A stretch of DNA of 64,000 nucleotides from Thermohalobaculum sp964475765 (GTDB taxonomy: Bacteria; Pseudomonadota; Alphaproteobacteria; Rhodobacterales; Rhodobacteraceae): contig CAYYZH010000003.1 in the NCBI GenBank assembly GCA_964475765.1, forward strand, positions 8,009-72,008, written 5' to 3'. A program made the position numbers and the translations under genes. The notes beneath the pieces were generated by a model. The model was not told the origin of the DNA and made no database searches. It saw only the letters and a list, made by a program, of their open reading frames with translations. Below are positions 16,307-24,899 of this stretch, one piece after another; position 1 is the stretch's first letter; every line of letters begins with the position of its first letter.

Positions 16307-17320
16307 ATGAACACCTTGAAGCTCGCAGCAGCAGCTGTCAGCGCACTCGCCATCACTGCGGGCGCGGCGATGTCGGAGACAACAAGCCTGCGCATCCAGA
16401 CGCACTTCTCACCCGAAACTCTGTCGGGCCAGATGGCTGCCGAATTCATCGAAGACATTACAGCCATGTCGAATGGCGAGATCCAGGTCGAGATGTTCTA
16501 CTCGGGCGCGGTCGTGAAAGCGGCGGAGACCTTTGACGCGGCAGCGACCGGCATTCTCGACTGTGACATGACCGGGGGCGCCTACCAGACGGGCAAGAAC
16601 CCGGCATTCCAATTCACGGGCGACCTGAACGGCGGCTATGCCAACCCCTATCAGCAAATGGCCTGGTTGCTGCATGGCGACGGCTACGAGTCGCTCAACA
16701 AGCTCTATAACGAGCACAATATGGAGTTCATCGGCTGGTGGATTCCTGGCCCGGAATCGTTGTCGTCCACCCGCCCGATCCGCGGTGTTGAGGACTTCAA
16801 AAACTGGAAGTTCCGCTCGCCCCCGGGGATCATAACCGAGATTTTCAAGAACCTCGGCGCCTCTCCGATCGTGATGGATTTCAACGAAATCTTCACAGCA
16901 CTCGAGACCGGCATCATCGACGGTGCGGATGCCGCAAACCTGACCAACAACATCGGTCTGGGGCTTTATGACATCGCCAAGCACACGAACTATCCGGGCT
17001 TCCACTCCATGCCAGCAGATCACCTGGCATGCCGCAAGGATATCTGGGACGCGATGCCCGCTCACCATCAGGCCATCCTGAAAGTAGGCATGCAGGCACT
17101 CGCGCTGAAAAACACCACGATCAACGAAGTGCAGAACGCCAAGAATTCGGTCAAACTGGCGAGCGAAGGGCTGAACATGTACGAGTGGTCACCGGAGGAG
17201 ATGGGTAAGTACCGTGCGGCTGTGCAGTCGGCCTGGGTCGATTTTGCAACCACGCCTGAGGCAAAAGAGCTGTTGAACAGCCACCTCGACTTCCTGCGCG
17301 GCATTGGCGCGATGGAGTAA
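16307..17320 (+). CDS. TRAP transporter periplasmic substrate-binding protein (DctP/TakP-like)
   Basis: A 337-residue exported solute-binding protein of a tripartite ATP-independent periplasmic transporter. The ATG at 16307 has GGGAGGA upstream and starts a signal peptide ending near Ala-Met-Ser-Glu. The mature protein has the DctP fold features, including the RSPPG segment with the conserved carboxylate-binding Arg and the following FNEIFTALETGIIDGAD region. It looks closest to the FcbT1/TakP subgroup, which binds 2-oxo acids and related carboxylates. It is first in a binding protein, small permease, large permease operon divergent from the GntR/enolase pair. Ligand inferred only as an organic acid. 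Confidence 0.9.
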   Translation: MNTLKLAAAAVSALAITAGAAMSETTSLRIQTHFSPETLSGQMAAEFIEDITAMSNGEIQVEMFYSGAVVKAAETFDAAATGILDCDMTGGAYQTGKNPAFQFTGDLNGGYANPYQQMAWLLHGDGYESLNKLYNEHNMEFIGWWIPGPESLSSTRPIRGVEDFKNWKFRSPPGIITEIFKNLGASPIVMDFNEIFTALETGIIDGADAANLTNNIGLGLYDIAKHTNYPGFHSMPADHLACRKDIWDAMPAHHQAILKVGMQALALKNTTINEVQNAKNSVKLASEGLNMYEWSPEEMGKYRAAVQSAWVDFATTPEAKELLNSHLDFLRGIGAME

Positions 17321-17338
17321 GCCGGCACGGCTCAATCA

Positions 17339-17367
17339 GGCGGCAGGGCCTGCGTAGTCCTGCCGCC
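17339..17367 (+). terminator. Intra-operon hairpin between TRAP binding-protein and small-permease genes
   Basis: Perfect 9-bp arms ggcggcagg (17339-17347) and cctgccgcc (17359-17367) with an 11-base loop, 18 bases after the binding-protein stop. There is no long T-run, so it is more likely a partial terminator or an mRNA 3'-end stabiliser that keeps binding-protein mRNA above membrane-subunit mRNA. Confidence 0.6.
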
Positions 17368-17438
17368 AGCAAAAGAACAAATCCGTGACAAGCGGACGTG
17401 CCCCCCGGCAGGATGGGCAAAATAGGGAGGGCGCGCGC

Positions 17439-18287
17439 GTGGAAGAGAAAGCCGGTGGGCTTTGGGAGTGGGTCATCCCTGCCCTTTTCGTCGTCAGCAT
17501 GAGCTGGACGATCTGGCACATGCCAGCCTACATCCTCGACTTCATTCCACCCGAAAGCGAAGGCCTGCGCGACCAGATGTCGGCTTTGCATCTGCGCAAG
17601 GACGTAACGCCAAACATGGCCGGATTGTTCGGCGGAATTGCCGATCCAATAGACTGGATCGCGCTGCTGATGATCCCGGTGCTTTTCATAATCGGCATCC
17701 GGACCATCCGGGTCTATTCGATGGAGTTCCAACACTGGCGCGCAGTCGACCGAGTCGCAATTTTCATTGGTCGCACCGCGATGTTCCTGATTATCGCGAT
17801 GACCTGTGTGATGCTCTACGAAGTGCTGCTGCGCTATGCAATTGAGGCACCGACCCTTTGGGCGAACGAGCTGACGCTGTGGATCGGCGGCTTCGTTTTC
17901 CTGACATCCGGACTTTATGCGATGCAGCAGCGCTGCCACATCCGCATCTTCCTGCTCTACGATGTGTTGCCGCGATGGATGCAAAGAGCCTGCGACATCC
18001 TCTCTGCCGCTCTGCTAGTGATTTTCGCATTCTTCATGATCTACGGAAGTTACAAGCAAGTCTTCATCACCAAGTTCTACAAATGGGAGATGTTCGGCAC
18101 GGCCTTCGATCCGCCCATTCCGGCGACGGTTCAGCCTGCCATCCTGATCGTGATCACCCTGGTTGCGATGCAGGCGGTCGTGAATGTGATCTCGGATTGG
18201 AACCTTGAGCCGGGCACTCACACGACTGCCGATGACATTGACGAGGATGACATTGCGGCCATGCGCAAGAGCGTGGGGGCAGACTAA
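17439..18287 (+). CDS. TRAP transporter small permease (DctQ-type), enlarged
   Basis: A 282-residue membrane protein. The C-terminal part is a standard DctQ with four helices and the conserved WANELTLWIGGFVFL. Before it are about 90 extra residues holding two additional hydrophobic segments (about residues 12-30 and 74-94), giving around six helices instead of four. The GTG at 17439 is chosen because AGGGAGG lies 8 bases upstream. The stop overlaps the large-permease start by one base (taATG), so the two are translationally coupled. DctQ links the binding protein to the sodium-driven DctM channel. Confidence 0.88.
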   Translation: MEEKAGGLWEWVIPALFVVSMSWTIWHMPAYILDFIPPESEGLRDQMSALHLRKDVTPNMAGLFGGIADPIDWIALLMIPVLFIIGIRTIRVYSMEFQHWRAVDRVAIFIGRTAMFLIIAMTCVMLYEVLLRYAIEAPTLWANELTLWIGGFVFLTSGLYAMQQRCHIRIFLLYDVLPRWMQRACDILSAALLVIFAFFMIYGSYKQVFITKFYKWEMFGTAFDPPIPATVQPAILIVITLVAMQAVVNVISDWNLEPGTHTTADDIDEDDIAAMRKSVGAD

Positions 18288-19936
18288 TGGATCCGGCCAT
18301 TCTCAAGGATGTCGGAACGATCTCGATTGTGCTGGTCGTTGGACTGATCTTCCTGCTCGCGATCGGCATGCCGCTGGGCTTTGCATCTGCCGTCCTGGCT
18401 CTGGTCGTGATGATCATGAAGTTCGAGCCAACACTGATCACCGACCCGCTGAGCTTTGGGGAGGGGCTCCTCACCGGACGACCTGGAACGGGGCCGTTAT
18501 ACATCTTAACGCAGAAAATCTTCGACCTTTTGACCGAATACGTTCTGATCTCGGTTCCCCTCTTCATCTTCATGGCGGCTCTGCTCGAGCGGTCGGGTGT
18601 GGCCAAGGAGATGTATGACAGTTTGGATTTCTGGCTCTCCCAGGTTCGCGGTGGCATCGCGATTGTCACCTCAATCATGGCCGTCATCATGGCGGCGATG
18701 TCGGGGATCATCGGGGGCGAAGTCGTACTTCTGGGCCTGATCGCCTTGCCGCAGATGTTGAGGCTGGGCTACAATCAAAACCTTGCGATAGGGACCATCT
18801 GCGCCTCGGGCTCGCTCGGAACGATGATCCCGCCGTCCATCGTGCTGATCATCTTCGGTCTGATAACAGAAACGTCGATCAAGGCGCTGTTCACGGCGGC
18901 ATTCGTGCCGGGCTTCATGCTCGCGATGATGATCATCGCCTATATCGTAATCCGCACACAATTGCGGCCCTCCGATGCTCCCCTGCCAGAGCCCAAACCG
19001 GGTGACCCGACGGGTCTGCAAAAGCTCGGGATGTTCACAGCGTTCCTGTCCATCCTTCTGGCCGGTGTATCGCTCCTGTTGTTCCTGCGCGCGGGTTTCT
19101 TCACCCTCACCGGTCAAAACGATCTGGATGCCGCGGACAATATCGAGCCGTTCTTTCTCGGCATGCCGCATCATCTACCCTGGCTTGCGGGCACTGCGAT
19201 CCTTGGCGCGGTGCTGGCGCTGGTCGTGTTCGGACGGGAACGCTCCGCCGATGGCTGGAAACACGGCAAAGGGCTCGTGGCACCCTTCACGGTCATCGGC
19301 GTTGTGCTCGGGTCGATCTATGGCGGCATATCCGGCATCACGGAAGCTGCGGGGATGGGGGCGCTTGCGGTGTTCATCATCGCGGTTGCGCGCGGTGTCG
19401 GTCCCATCGGCCTCATCTGGGACGGGGTCATGCGCACGCTCCGCTCGACCGGGACGATCATCTGGGTGACCGTCGGCGCTGCGGCGCTCTCTGGCGCCTA
19501 CACGCTGGCGGGCGGCCCGAACTACATCGCACAACTGATCGTCGGCTCCGAGATGCCAACGATGCTGGTGCTGCTGACGATGATGCTGATCCTCCTCTTC
19601 ATGGGCGCGTTCATGGACTGGGTCGGAATCGTTCTGTTGATCATCCCGGTGTTCCTGCCCATCGTGCGCAAACTACCAATCGAGGAAATCGGCGTCTTCG
19701 GCACATTGGACCCGAAATACATCGCGGTCTGGTTCGGGGTTCTATTCTGCATGAATATGCAGGTTAGCTTCCTAAGCCCGCCCTTTGGCCCAGCAGCCTT
19801 TTATCTGAAGTCGGTAGCCCCGGCGCACATATCGCTAACAGACATCTTCAAGGGCTTCCTGCCCTTCATCTGCATCCAACTGCTGGCCCTCGCGGTGCTT
19901 CTGCTCTGGCCAGGGATTGTGACGGTGCTGCTTTGA
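18287..19936 (+). CDS. TRAP transporter large permease (DctM-type), long form
   Basis: A 549-residue polytopic inner-membrane protein, the sodium-coupled channel subunit of the TRAP system. Conserved DctM features include the early GIIGGEVVLLGLIALP and GSLGTMIPPSIVL segments and the later YGGISGITEAAGMGA segment. It is about 110 residues longer than the common DctM; the excess lies between about residues 225 and 345 and adds two hydrophobic segments, as in the mannitol/chloroaromatic (FcbT3-like) subgroup. It is last in the operon. Together with the enlarged small permease this marks one transporter subtype rather than two independent oddities. Confidence 0.9.
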   Translation: MDPAILKDVGTISIVLVVGLIFLLAIGMPLGFASAVLALVVMIMKFEPTLITDPLSFGEGLLTGRPGTGPLYILTQKIFDLLTEYVLISVPLFIFMAALLERSGVAKEMYDSLDFWLSQVRGGIAIVTSIMAVIMAAMSGIIGGEVVLLGLIALPQMLRLGYNQNLAIGTICASGSLGTMIPPSIVLIIFGLITETSIKALFTAAFVPGFMLAMMIIAYIVIRTQLRPSDAPLPEPKPGDPTGLQKLGMFTAFLSILLAGVSLLLFLRAGFFTLTGQNDLDAADNIEPFFLGMPHHLPWLAGTAILGAVLALVVFGRERSADGWKHGKGLVAPFTVIGVVLGSIYGGISGITEAAGMGALAVFIIAVARGVGPIGLIWDGVMRTLRSTGTIIWVTVGAAALSGAYTLAGGPNYIAQLIVGSEMPTMLVLLTMMLILLFMGAFMDWVGIVLLIIPVFLPIVRKLPIEEIGVFGTLDPKYIAVWFGVLFCMNMQVSFLSPPFGPAAFYLKSVAPAHISLTDIFKGFLPFICIQLLALAVLLLWPGIVTVLL

Positions 19937-19941
19937 GAGTG

Positions 19942-19967
19942 CCGACGCCCTATATGTCAGGCGTCGG
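19942..19967. terminator. Hairpin at the convergence of the TRAP operon and the AAA+ gene
   Basis: Arms ccgacgcc (19942-19949) and ggcgtcgg (19960-19967) are perfectly paired around a 10-base loop. The right arm lies in the last codons of the AAA+ gene, whose stop is in the loop. It may act as a compact shared terminator, without an obvious T-run. Confidence 0.5.
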
Positions 19968-21357
19968 TGAAGAGGTTCTTCCATGCTTTTGCAAGAAACT
20001 CGGGACGTAGTTCGGGATTCACGCCCTTATAAGTGCAGATCGCCAGCGTCTGTTCGATCAGGAAGCGGGGATGAAAGGCATGCATCTCCGCATCCGGCGT
20101 TTTACCATAAAGCTCAAAGATAACGTAACCAAGGCTCTCCTCGGTCAGTTCAAGATCGAAGTTTTGCGCAGTTCGCGCGAAAATCTCCAGAAACGTATCG
20201 TGGTCGGGTTTATCAACAAGGATCTTATAGCGCAGACGCCTGAGTGCCGCATCGTCTACAAGCTGCTTCGGCGCAATGTTGGTCGAAAACACAGTCAACG
20301 CGTCAAAGGGCACTTCGAACTTTCGACCCGTCATCAGCGAAAGGTAGTCGATCCCCTTCTCTAGCGGGATAATCAGACGGTTGAGCAACTCCTGCGGGCT
20401 CTGCCTTTGGCGTCCGAAATCGTCGATCACCAGAACGCCGCCCGCGGCCTTCATCTGCATTGGGGCCTCATAAACCCGGCTTATCGGGTTATAGCGGAGA
20501 TCCAACATATCGAGGGTTAGCTCGCCGCCGGTCTCGACCTGCGGGCGCTCGCACCGCACGAAACGCTTGTCAAACGCGCTCTCGCCGCGACGAATACCGT
20601 CGTCACCCGTCTGCTCAGCATCAGCGCGGGCATGTACCGCAGAATCGTAAAGAGCGATGATCTGCTTGTCGACGAGGACTGCATGCGGGAGATAGACGTG
20701 GTCTTGAAACGCCGCACAAACCGCCGCCGAGATCGACGATTTGCCATTTCCCGGAGGTCCATAGAGCAGCATTGACGCGCCAGAATTTACTGCTGGTCCA
20801 AGCTGCTCCATCAGTTCGGGCGCAAGCGTCAGGCCATCGAAGACCTCGATCAATCGCGCCTCGGTCAGCACCCGGTCGCGGATTGACTGACGCGCAGTTT
20901 GACTTTGAAAGTCCTCAAGCGTCACGGGACAGGGGCCAGTCCATTCCGACTGCGCCAAAGCCTCGGCTGCCCAGACCTTTCCCTTTTCGGTAAGCGCATA
21001 GCGCATTTCAGCAGAGAATGACGCACCGAGTTGGCCGAGCGATTCGATCAGTTTGGCGTCCCGTGCGGTCTGGATCAGTTTCTCGACCAGGGCCCGCGGC
21101 AGACAGATCGCATCCGACAACACGCTGACCATCTCATGATTTTGGCGGTACATGATCTTGATCATGAGATCGAGAAGGAACCCCTCGTCGAGGCCGGTTT
21201 CCTCAATCAGATTGGGCGCACGCGGCGATGGAACTCCAAGAGCAAGGGAATTCTGAGGTGTACGTCGCAGCGTTGCCCGAAGCTCGGACACTACCGGCTC
21301 TTCTGCGGTCTCGTGCGCATGTGCTTCATATGTATCGGAGTGGCGGAGTGTTTCCAT
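19957..21357 (-). CDS. Orphan AAA+ ATPase with N-terminal winged-helix-like region
   Basis: A 466-residue soluble protein. Residues 55-135 are helical and resemble a winged-helix module with ALTEKGKVWA near its end. The ATPase core follows, with Walker A GPPGNGKSS at 200-208, Walker B VLVIDDF at 308-314, a sensor-1-like FSTN at 357-360 and an Arg-rich RRLRYK at 373-378. Between Walker A and B a long insertion (about 225-300) contains an Asp/Arg-rich segment. Proteins of this layout occur in many alphaproteobacteria as ATP-binding proteins without assigned function. No partner gene (substrate, protease or VWA protein) is adjacent, so I do not assign a process. Confidence 0.75.
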   Translation of the reverse strand: METLRHSDTYEAHAHETAEEPVVSELRATLRRTPQNSLALGVPSPRAPNLIEETGLDEGFLLDLMIKIMYRQNHEMVSVLSDAICLPRALVEKLIQTARDAKLIESLGQLGASFSAEMRYALTEKGKVWAAEALAQSEWTGPCPVTLEDFQSQTARQSIRDRVLTEARLIEVFDGLTLAPELMEQLGPAVNSGASMLLYGPPGNGKSSISAAVCAAFQDHVYLPHAVLVDKQIIALYDSAVHARADAEQTGDDGIRRGESAFDKRFVRCERPQVETGGELTLDMLDLRYNPISRVYEAPMQMKAAGGVLVIDDFGRQRQSPQELLNRLIIPLEKGIDYLSLMTGRKFEVPFDALTVFSTNIAPKQLVDDAALRRLRYKILVDKPDHDTFLEIFARTAQNFDLELTEESLGYVIFELYGKTPDAEMHAFHPRFLIEQTLAICTYKGVNPELRPEFLAKAWKNLFTDA

Positions 21358-21631
21358 GACGTGACTGCCCCAGTTCTCAAACCCTTACAAAAGCCTGCCG
21401 TGGGTGGCTGAAAATAGCGTTTGAATTGAGGCGCTGGCTGGAGTGTCCCGTGAAATCTCTATCTGGGTTTGTTTCCGAAGTCGCGGTTGCGATGGCGGAT
21501 CGGACGTCACGGTTGCAATCGCAGGTCAGCGGGAACAAAACGCGGCGGGAAAGGTTCCGCAGGCCCATATGCTGGAGCAGGCAAAAACCGAAACAATGCG
21601 CCAACTGCACGCGCCACGTCAGGAGACGGAA

Positions 21632-22777
21632 ATGAGTACAAACGGTTGGATCCTAACCGGTGGGCAATGTCTGGACGATGGCGCGATAACAACGCGAGAC
21701 TGCGTCATTGATGGAGCGGCCTTTAGAGACGTTGCTCCAACCGATGCCCGGCGCTTCGATGCGACAGGTCTGATCCTCTCGCCTGGAATTATCGACCTCC
21801 ACGGAGATGCGTTTGAGCGTAACGTCTCCCCTCGTCCCAGAGTCTTCTTCGATACGGCTGCGGCACTTCTTGAGACCGACCGACAGCTGATCTCGAACGG
21901 GATCACAACGGCCTATCTGGCGCTTACTATCTCATGGGAACCTGGCTTGCGAAGCCTCGATCAGGGACGTGCGCTCATTGAAACGCTTGAACGGGTTCGC
22001 CCGGATTTGCTTTGCGACATACGTCTGCAAATCCGTTGGGAGGCCTGTGCGTTGGATGCGGTCGATCAGGTCAAAGCCTGGCTGGAACTCGACCCCAAGC
22101 CGGTGCTTGCCTTCAATGACCACTTCTCCGATCTGCTGACAAACCCGCGCATGACCAAGAAGATCGGCGATTTTGCTGCCCGGGCAGACATGACCGAGGC
22201 GGAGTACCGCGCGCAGATCACAGATGTAACGCAGCGCAGGGACGAGGTGTCCGCGGCGACTGAGCATTTGGCACGGACCGCCCGGAAGTCAGGCGTCATC
22301 TGCTTTGCCCACGATGAGCGGGACATCGCCACGCGGCAGGCCAATCGCGATCTTGGAATCACCGTCAGCGAGTTTCCTCTGACCTCCGACACGGCACGGG
22401 AGGCAATCGATGCTAAGGAGCCGACGATACTGGGTGCACCCAATGTTCTGAGGGGCGGCAGCCATATCGGCGCCGTGGACGCCGAGCCCGCAATTGCAAA
22501 TGGGCTGTGCAGCGTTCTGGCATCCGATTACTATTATCCGGCTCCGTTTCTTGCCGTCCATCGACTATCAAAAGGTGACCTTGGACAGTTGTCGCGACAC
22601 TGGCCGCTGATTTCCGCAAACGCCGCCCGAGCCGTGGCGCTCGATGACCGCGGATCACTTGAGACGGGCAAGAGAGCCGACTTGGTGGCGTTTAGTAAAG
22701 CGGGTGCAACTCCACGCATCGAAGCTGTTTTCTCGGCGGGAAAACTTGTTCACCTAACCTCGCAAGACAGGATCTAA
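21632..22777 (+). CDS. phnM: Alpha-D-ribose 1-methylphosphonate 5-triphosphate diphosphatase PhnM
   Basis: A 381-residue amidohydrolase-superfamily enzyme matching PhnM in length and in typical segments (LILSPGIIDLHGDAFE near residues 47-62, and FNDHFSDLL further on). In the C-P lyase pathway PhnM removes pyrophosphate from ribose 1-phosphonate 5-triphosphate. The ATG at 21632 has AGGAGACGGA just upstream; the longer frame to 21443 has no support. The rest of the phn cluster is not in this window, so the gene stands alone between an AAA+ ATPase and cysE. It may work with a distant phn locus or have a related diphosphatase role. Confidence 0.85.
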   Translation: MSTNGWILTGGQCLDDGAITTRDCVIDGAAFRDVAPTDARRFDATGLILSPGIIDLHGDAFERNVSPRPRVFFDTAAALLETDRQLISNGITTAYLALTISWEPGLRSLDQGRALIETLERVRPDLLCDIRLQIRWEACALDAVDQVKAWLELDPKPVLAFNDHFSDLLTNPRMTKKIGDFAARADMTEAEYRAQITDVTQRRDEVSAATEHLARTARKSGVICFAHDERDIATRQANRDLGITVSEFPLTSDTAREAIDAKEPTILGAPNVLRGGSHIGAVDAEPAIANGLCSVLASDYYYPAPFLAVHRLSKGDLGQLSRHWPLISANAARAVALDDRGSLETGKRADLVAFSKAGATPRIEAVFSAGKLVHLTSQDRI

Positions 22778-22834
22778 ATCTCCCCCGGGACCAGTTTATA
22801 TCGCCGCTTTACTGCTCTTGACCCCCAAATGACA

Positions 22835-23680
22835 TCAGCAATCAGGAACTATGTTCTCAGGATCTTCCTTCATGACCACGTCGTGATTCATCGAATATGA
22901 CGGACGCTCACATCCGGCCTCCCCAACGATCTTCGCCGGGATGCCGGCGACAGTTGTGTTCGGAGGTACTTCTTTCAAAACAACAGAACCGGCAGCGATG
23001 CGCGAGCAGTTGCCAACGCGGATATTGCCCAAAACCTTCGCTCCGGCGCCGATGAGCACGCCATCACCAATCTTAGGGTGGCGATCACCGCCCTCCTTGC
23101 CGGTTCCGCCGAGCGTCACAGAATGAAGCAATGAAACATCGTCTCCAACCACCGCTGTCTCGCCGATGACCATGGCGTGGGCATGGTCGATCATCAGCCC
23201 CCGTCCGATCCGGGCCGCGGGGTTGATGTCCATCGAGAACAATTGACTGACCCGCATTTGGATAAACATCGCCAGATCGCGTCGCCCGCCATTCCAGAGC
23301 CAGTGCGCCACACGATAAGCCTGAATACCGATAAAGCCTTTGAAATAGAGAAGCGGCTGCAACATCTGGTTGCAGAACGGATCGCGCTCATAGACGGCAA
23401 CGACATCTGCTCGTGCCGCTTCGCCAATGGTCGGATTGTCGGCATAGGCCTGATCGCACATTTCCCGCAGCAAAAGTGACGGCATGTCCTCTGATGATAG
23501 CTTTTGCGCAATACGATAGCCCAACGCGCTTTCGAGCGTCTTGTGGTTCAACACGGTCGCATGAACAATCGATGCCATCAGCGGCTCGCTCGCTGCGACA
23601 CCTTCTGCTTCCTGTCGGATTTGGTCCCAAACTGGGTCAACCCACGGACTTTCTACATGCAGCTTCACATCCGTCGACAT
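22835..23680 (-). CDS. cysE: Serine O-acetyltransferase
   Basis: A 281-residue cytoplasmic enzyme that transfers acetyl from acetyl-CoA to L-serine, giving O-acetylserine for cysteine synthesis. The N-terminal half is the helical SATase domain. The C-terminal half is a left-handed beta-helix of hexapeptide repeats (for example VIGETAVVGDDV). The catalytic pair is visible as Asp165-His166 in MIDHAHAM and His201 in GDRHPKIG. The C-terminal tail does not end in the usual Ile of cysteine-synthase-binding forms but in Pro-Asp-Cys. It is monocistronic and divergent from the DksA/TraR-type gene. Confidence 0.93.
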   Translation of the reverse strand: MSTDVKLHVESPWVDPVWDQIRQEAEGVAASEPLMASIVHATVLNHKTLESALGYRIAQKLSSEDMPSLLLREMCDQAYADNPTIGEAARADVVAVYERDPFCNQMLQPLLYFKGFIGIQAYRVAHWLWNGGRRDLAMFIQMRVSQLFSMDINPAARIGRGLMIDHAHAMVIGETAVVGDDVSLLHSVTLGGTGKEGGDRHPKIGDGVLIGAGAKVLGNIRVGNCSRIAAGSVVLKEVPPNTTVAGIPAKIVGEAGCERPSYSMNHDVVMKEDPENIVPDC

Positions 23681-23744
23681 GACGCGCCTCCTGACCGCAC
23701 ATGCGGTGGTTGAGAGTTAAGCTTTCCGACGATAGATACCACAG

Positions 23745-24083
23745 ATGGACGCCAAGATGACTATCAAATTCTGTGAACGCCTTCATCGAGAGGCTGAAGA
23801 GCTGCGCAAAGACGATGTGGAAACAACTTTGGACCGCGCTCCTGTAGAATTGGATCAAACGCAGGTCGGTCGTCTCAGCCGTATGGATGCACTGCAACAA
23901 CAAGCCATGGCCGAGGCTCAAGCGCGGCGGCGCAGCGCGCGTCTTCGGGCAATCGAAGCGGCATTGAAACGCATGACAGATGATGAGTTCGGGTGGTGTC
24001 AGTCCTGCGGAGATACCATCCCGATGGGACGTCTCGACCTCGACCCAGCAACCGCGCGTTGCGTAGAATGCGCGTCGCGCTAA
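23745..24083 (+). CDS. DksA/TraR-family zinc-finger protein
   Basis: A 112-residue protein with a coiled-coil-forming N-terminal two thirds and a C-terminal C4 zinc finger using Cys85, Cys88, Cys106 and Cys109. This is the short TraR-like form rather than full-length DksA; such proteins bind in the secondary channel of RNA polymerase and alter promoter response. The acidic coiled-coil tip residues typical of DksA are not obvious. An alternative ATG 12 bases downstream would give a slightly shorter product. It is divergent from cysE, with a decayed gene behind it. Confidence 0.88.
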   Translation: MDAKMTIKFCERLHREAEELRKDDVETTLDRAPVELDQTQVGRLSRMDALQQQAMAEAQARRRSARLRAIEAALKRMTDDEFGWCQSCGDTIPMGRLDLDPATARCVECASR

Positions 24084-24221
24084 TTCTCTGATAATCCGGC
24101 CATAAAGAGCGATTTTTTCTCCTTCTACGAGGAAACGTAAGAAGGCGTTGAGTGCACTCGCCACATTCCGGCCTTAAACGAGCAAGTAGGGAAAGTAACC
24201 AGCCTTGGGAATATGATAACG

Positions 24222-24850
24222 ACTGACGTACGTATCACGTACGCAACACCTCGGACATCGGCGGCACATTCCTGACGCCGTCTTTGTGCTGGATTTCACA
24301 ATGGGGAGTTTGGTCTTTAAGATGTAGGCGGAACTGCATCGACCGGGCTCGAGGTCATCGCCGAGGACGGATCATTTGCGGCCACCGCAGCCAAGCGTGA
24401 GGCCGTCGACCCGAACAGCGAGGGTGCGGTCATCACCGGCGCCGCAGGACCTATCGCTACTGGAGAGTTGACCTAGCAGGTCATTGCTCTGTCGCCGACC
24501 CAAACTCGTCTGACTCTAGACGCGATGATCCTGCCGTCCAACGATACATTTGATGTTCTTCGATGCCTACGGCAACTAGAATGGTGCGCAGACCGTCGAG
24601 TTCGAAGGATCGGACGTTTGCGATGCAGGCACCGAGGTCAACAACGAACTTGATGCGGCGTTCATAAACCAAGCTGGCCCGAACACTGAAATCGACGAGA
24701 ACGGCGGTCCGCCAACGCGACGGGTTAAACGGCTCGGTCGGCCGAAAGGTGAAGGGACACGAGGCACTTTTAGCCGCCGTTGATGAGTCGAAGCTCCAAA
24801 CTAATGCAAATACTCAGAGGGTCACTGTTCGTCCTATTTCCACCACAATA
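24222..24850 (+). pseudogene. Decayed spondin-N-domain protein gene
   Basis: No frame is open here, but pieces in changing frames read through as a Spondin_N-type domain. In order they are: RNTSDIGGTFLTP (from about 24241), a frame change near 24283, FHNGEFGL then an in-frame TAA (24318-24320), DVGGTASTGLEVIAEDG, TGAAGPIATGEL, an in-frame TAG (24474-24476), LDAMILPSNDTF, a frame change or small deletion near 24556, FFDAYGN then TAG (24577-24579), SDVCDAGTEVNNE, PNTEIDENGGPP, and after another frame change GLNGSVG. Spondin_N proteins in bacteria are exported. At least three frame disruptions and three stops make function impossible. 24084-24221 before it holds no gene. Confidence 0.75.
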
Positions 24851-24899
24851 CCTGTCTGCTCAATGAAACTCACATCGGGCCTAATCGCGATCCCAGCCC

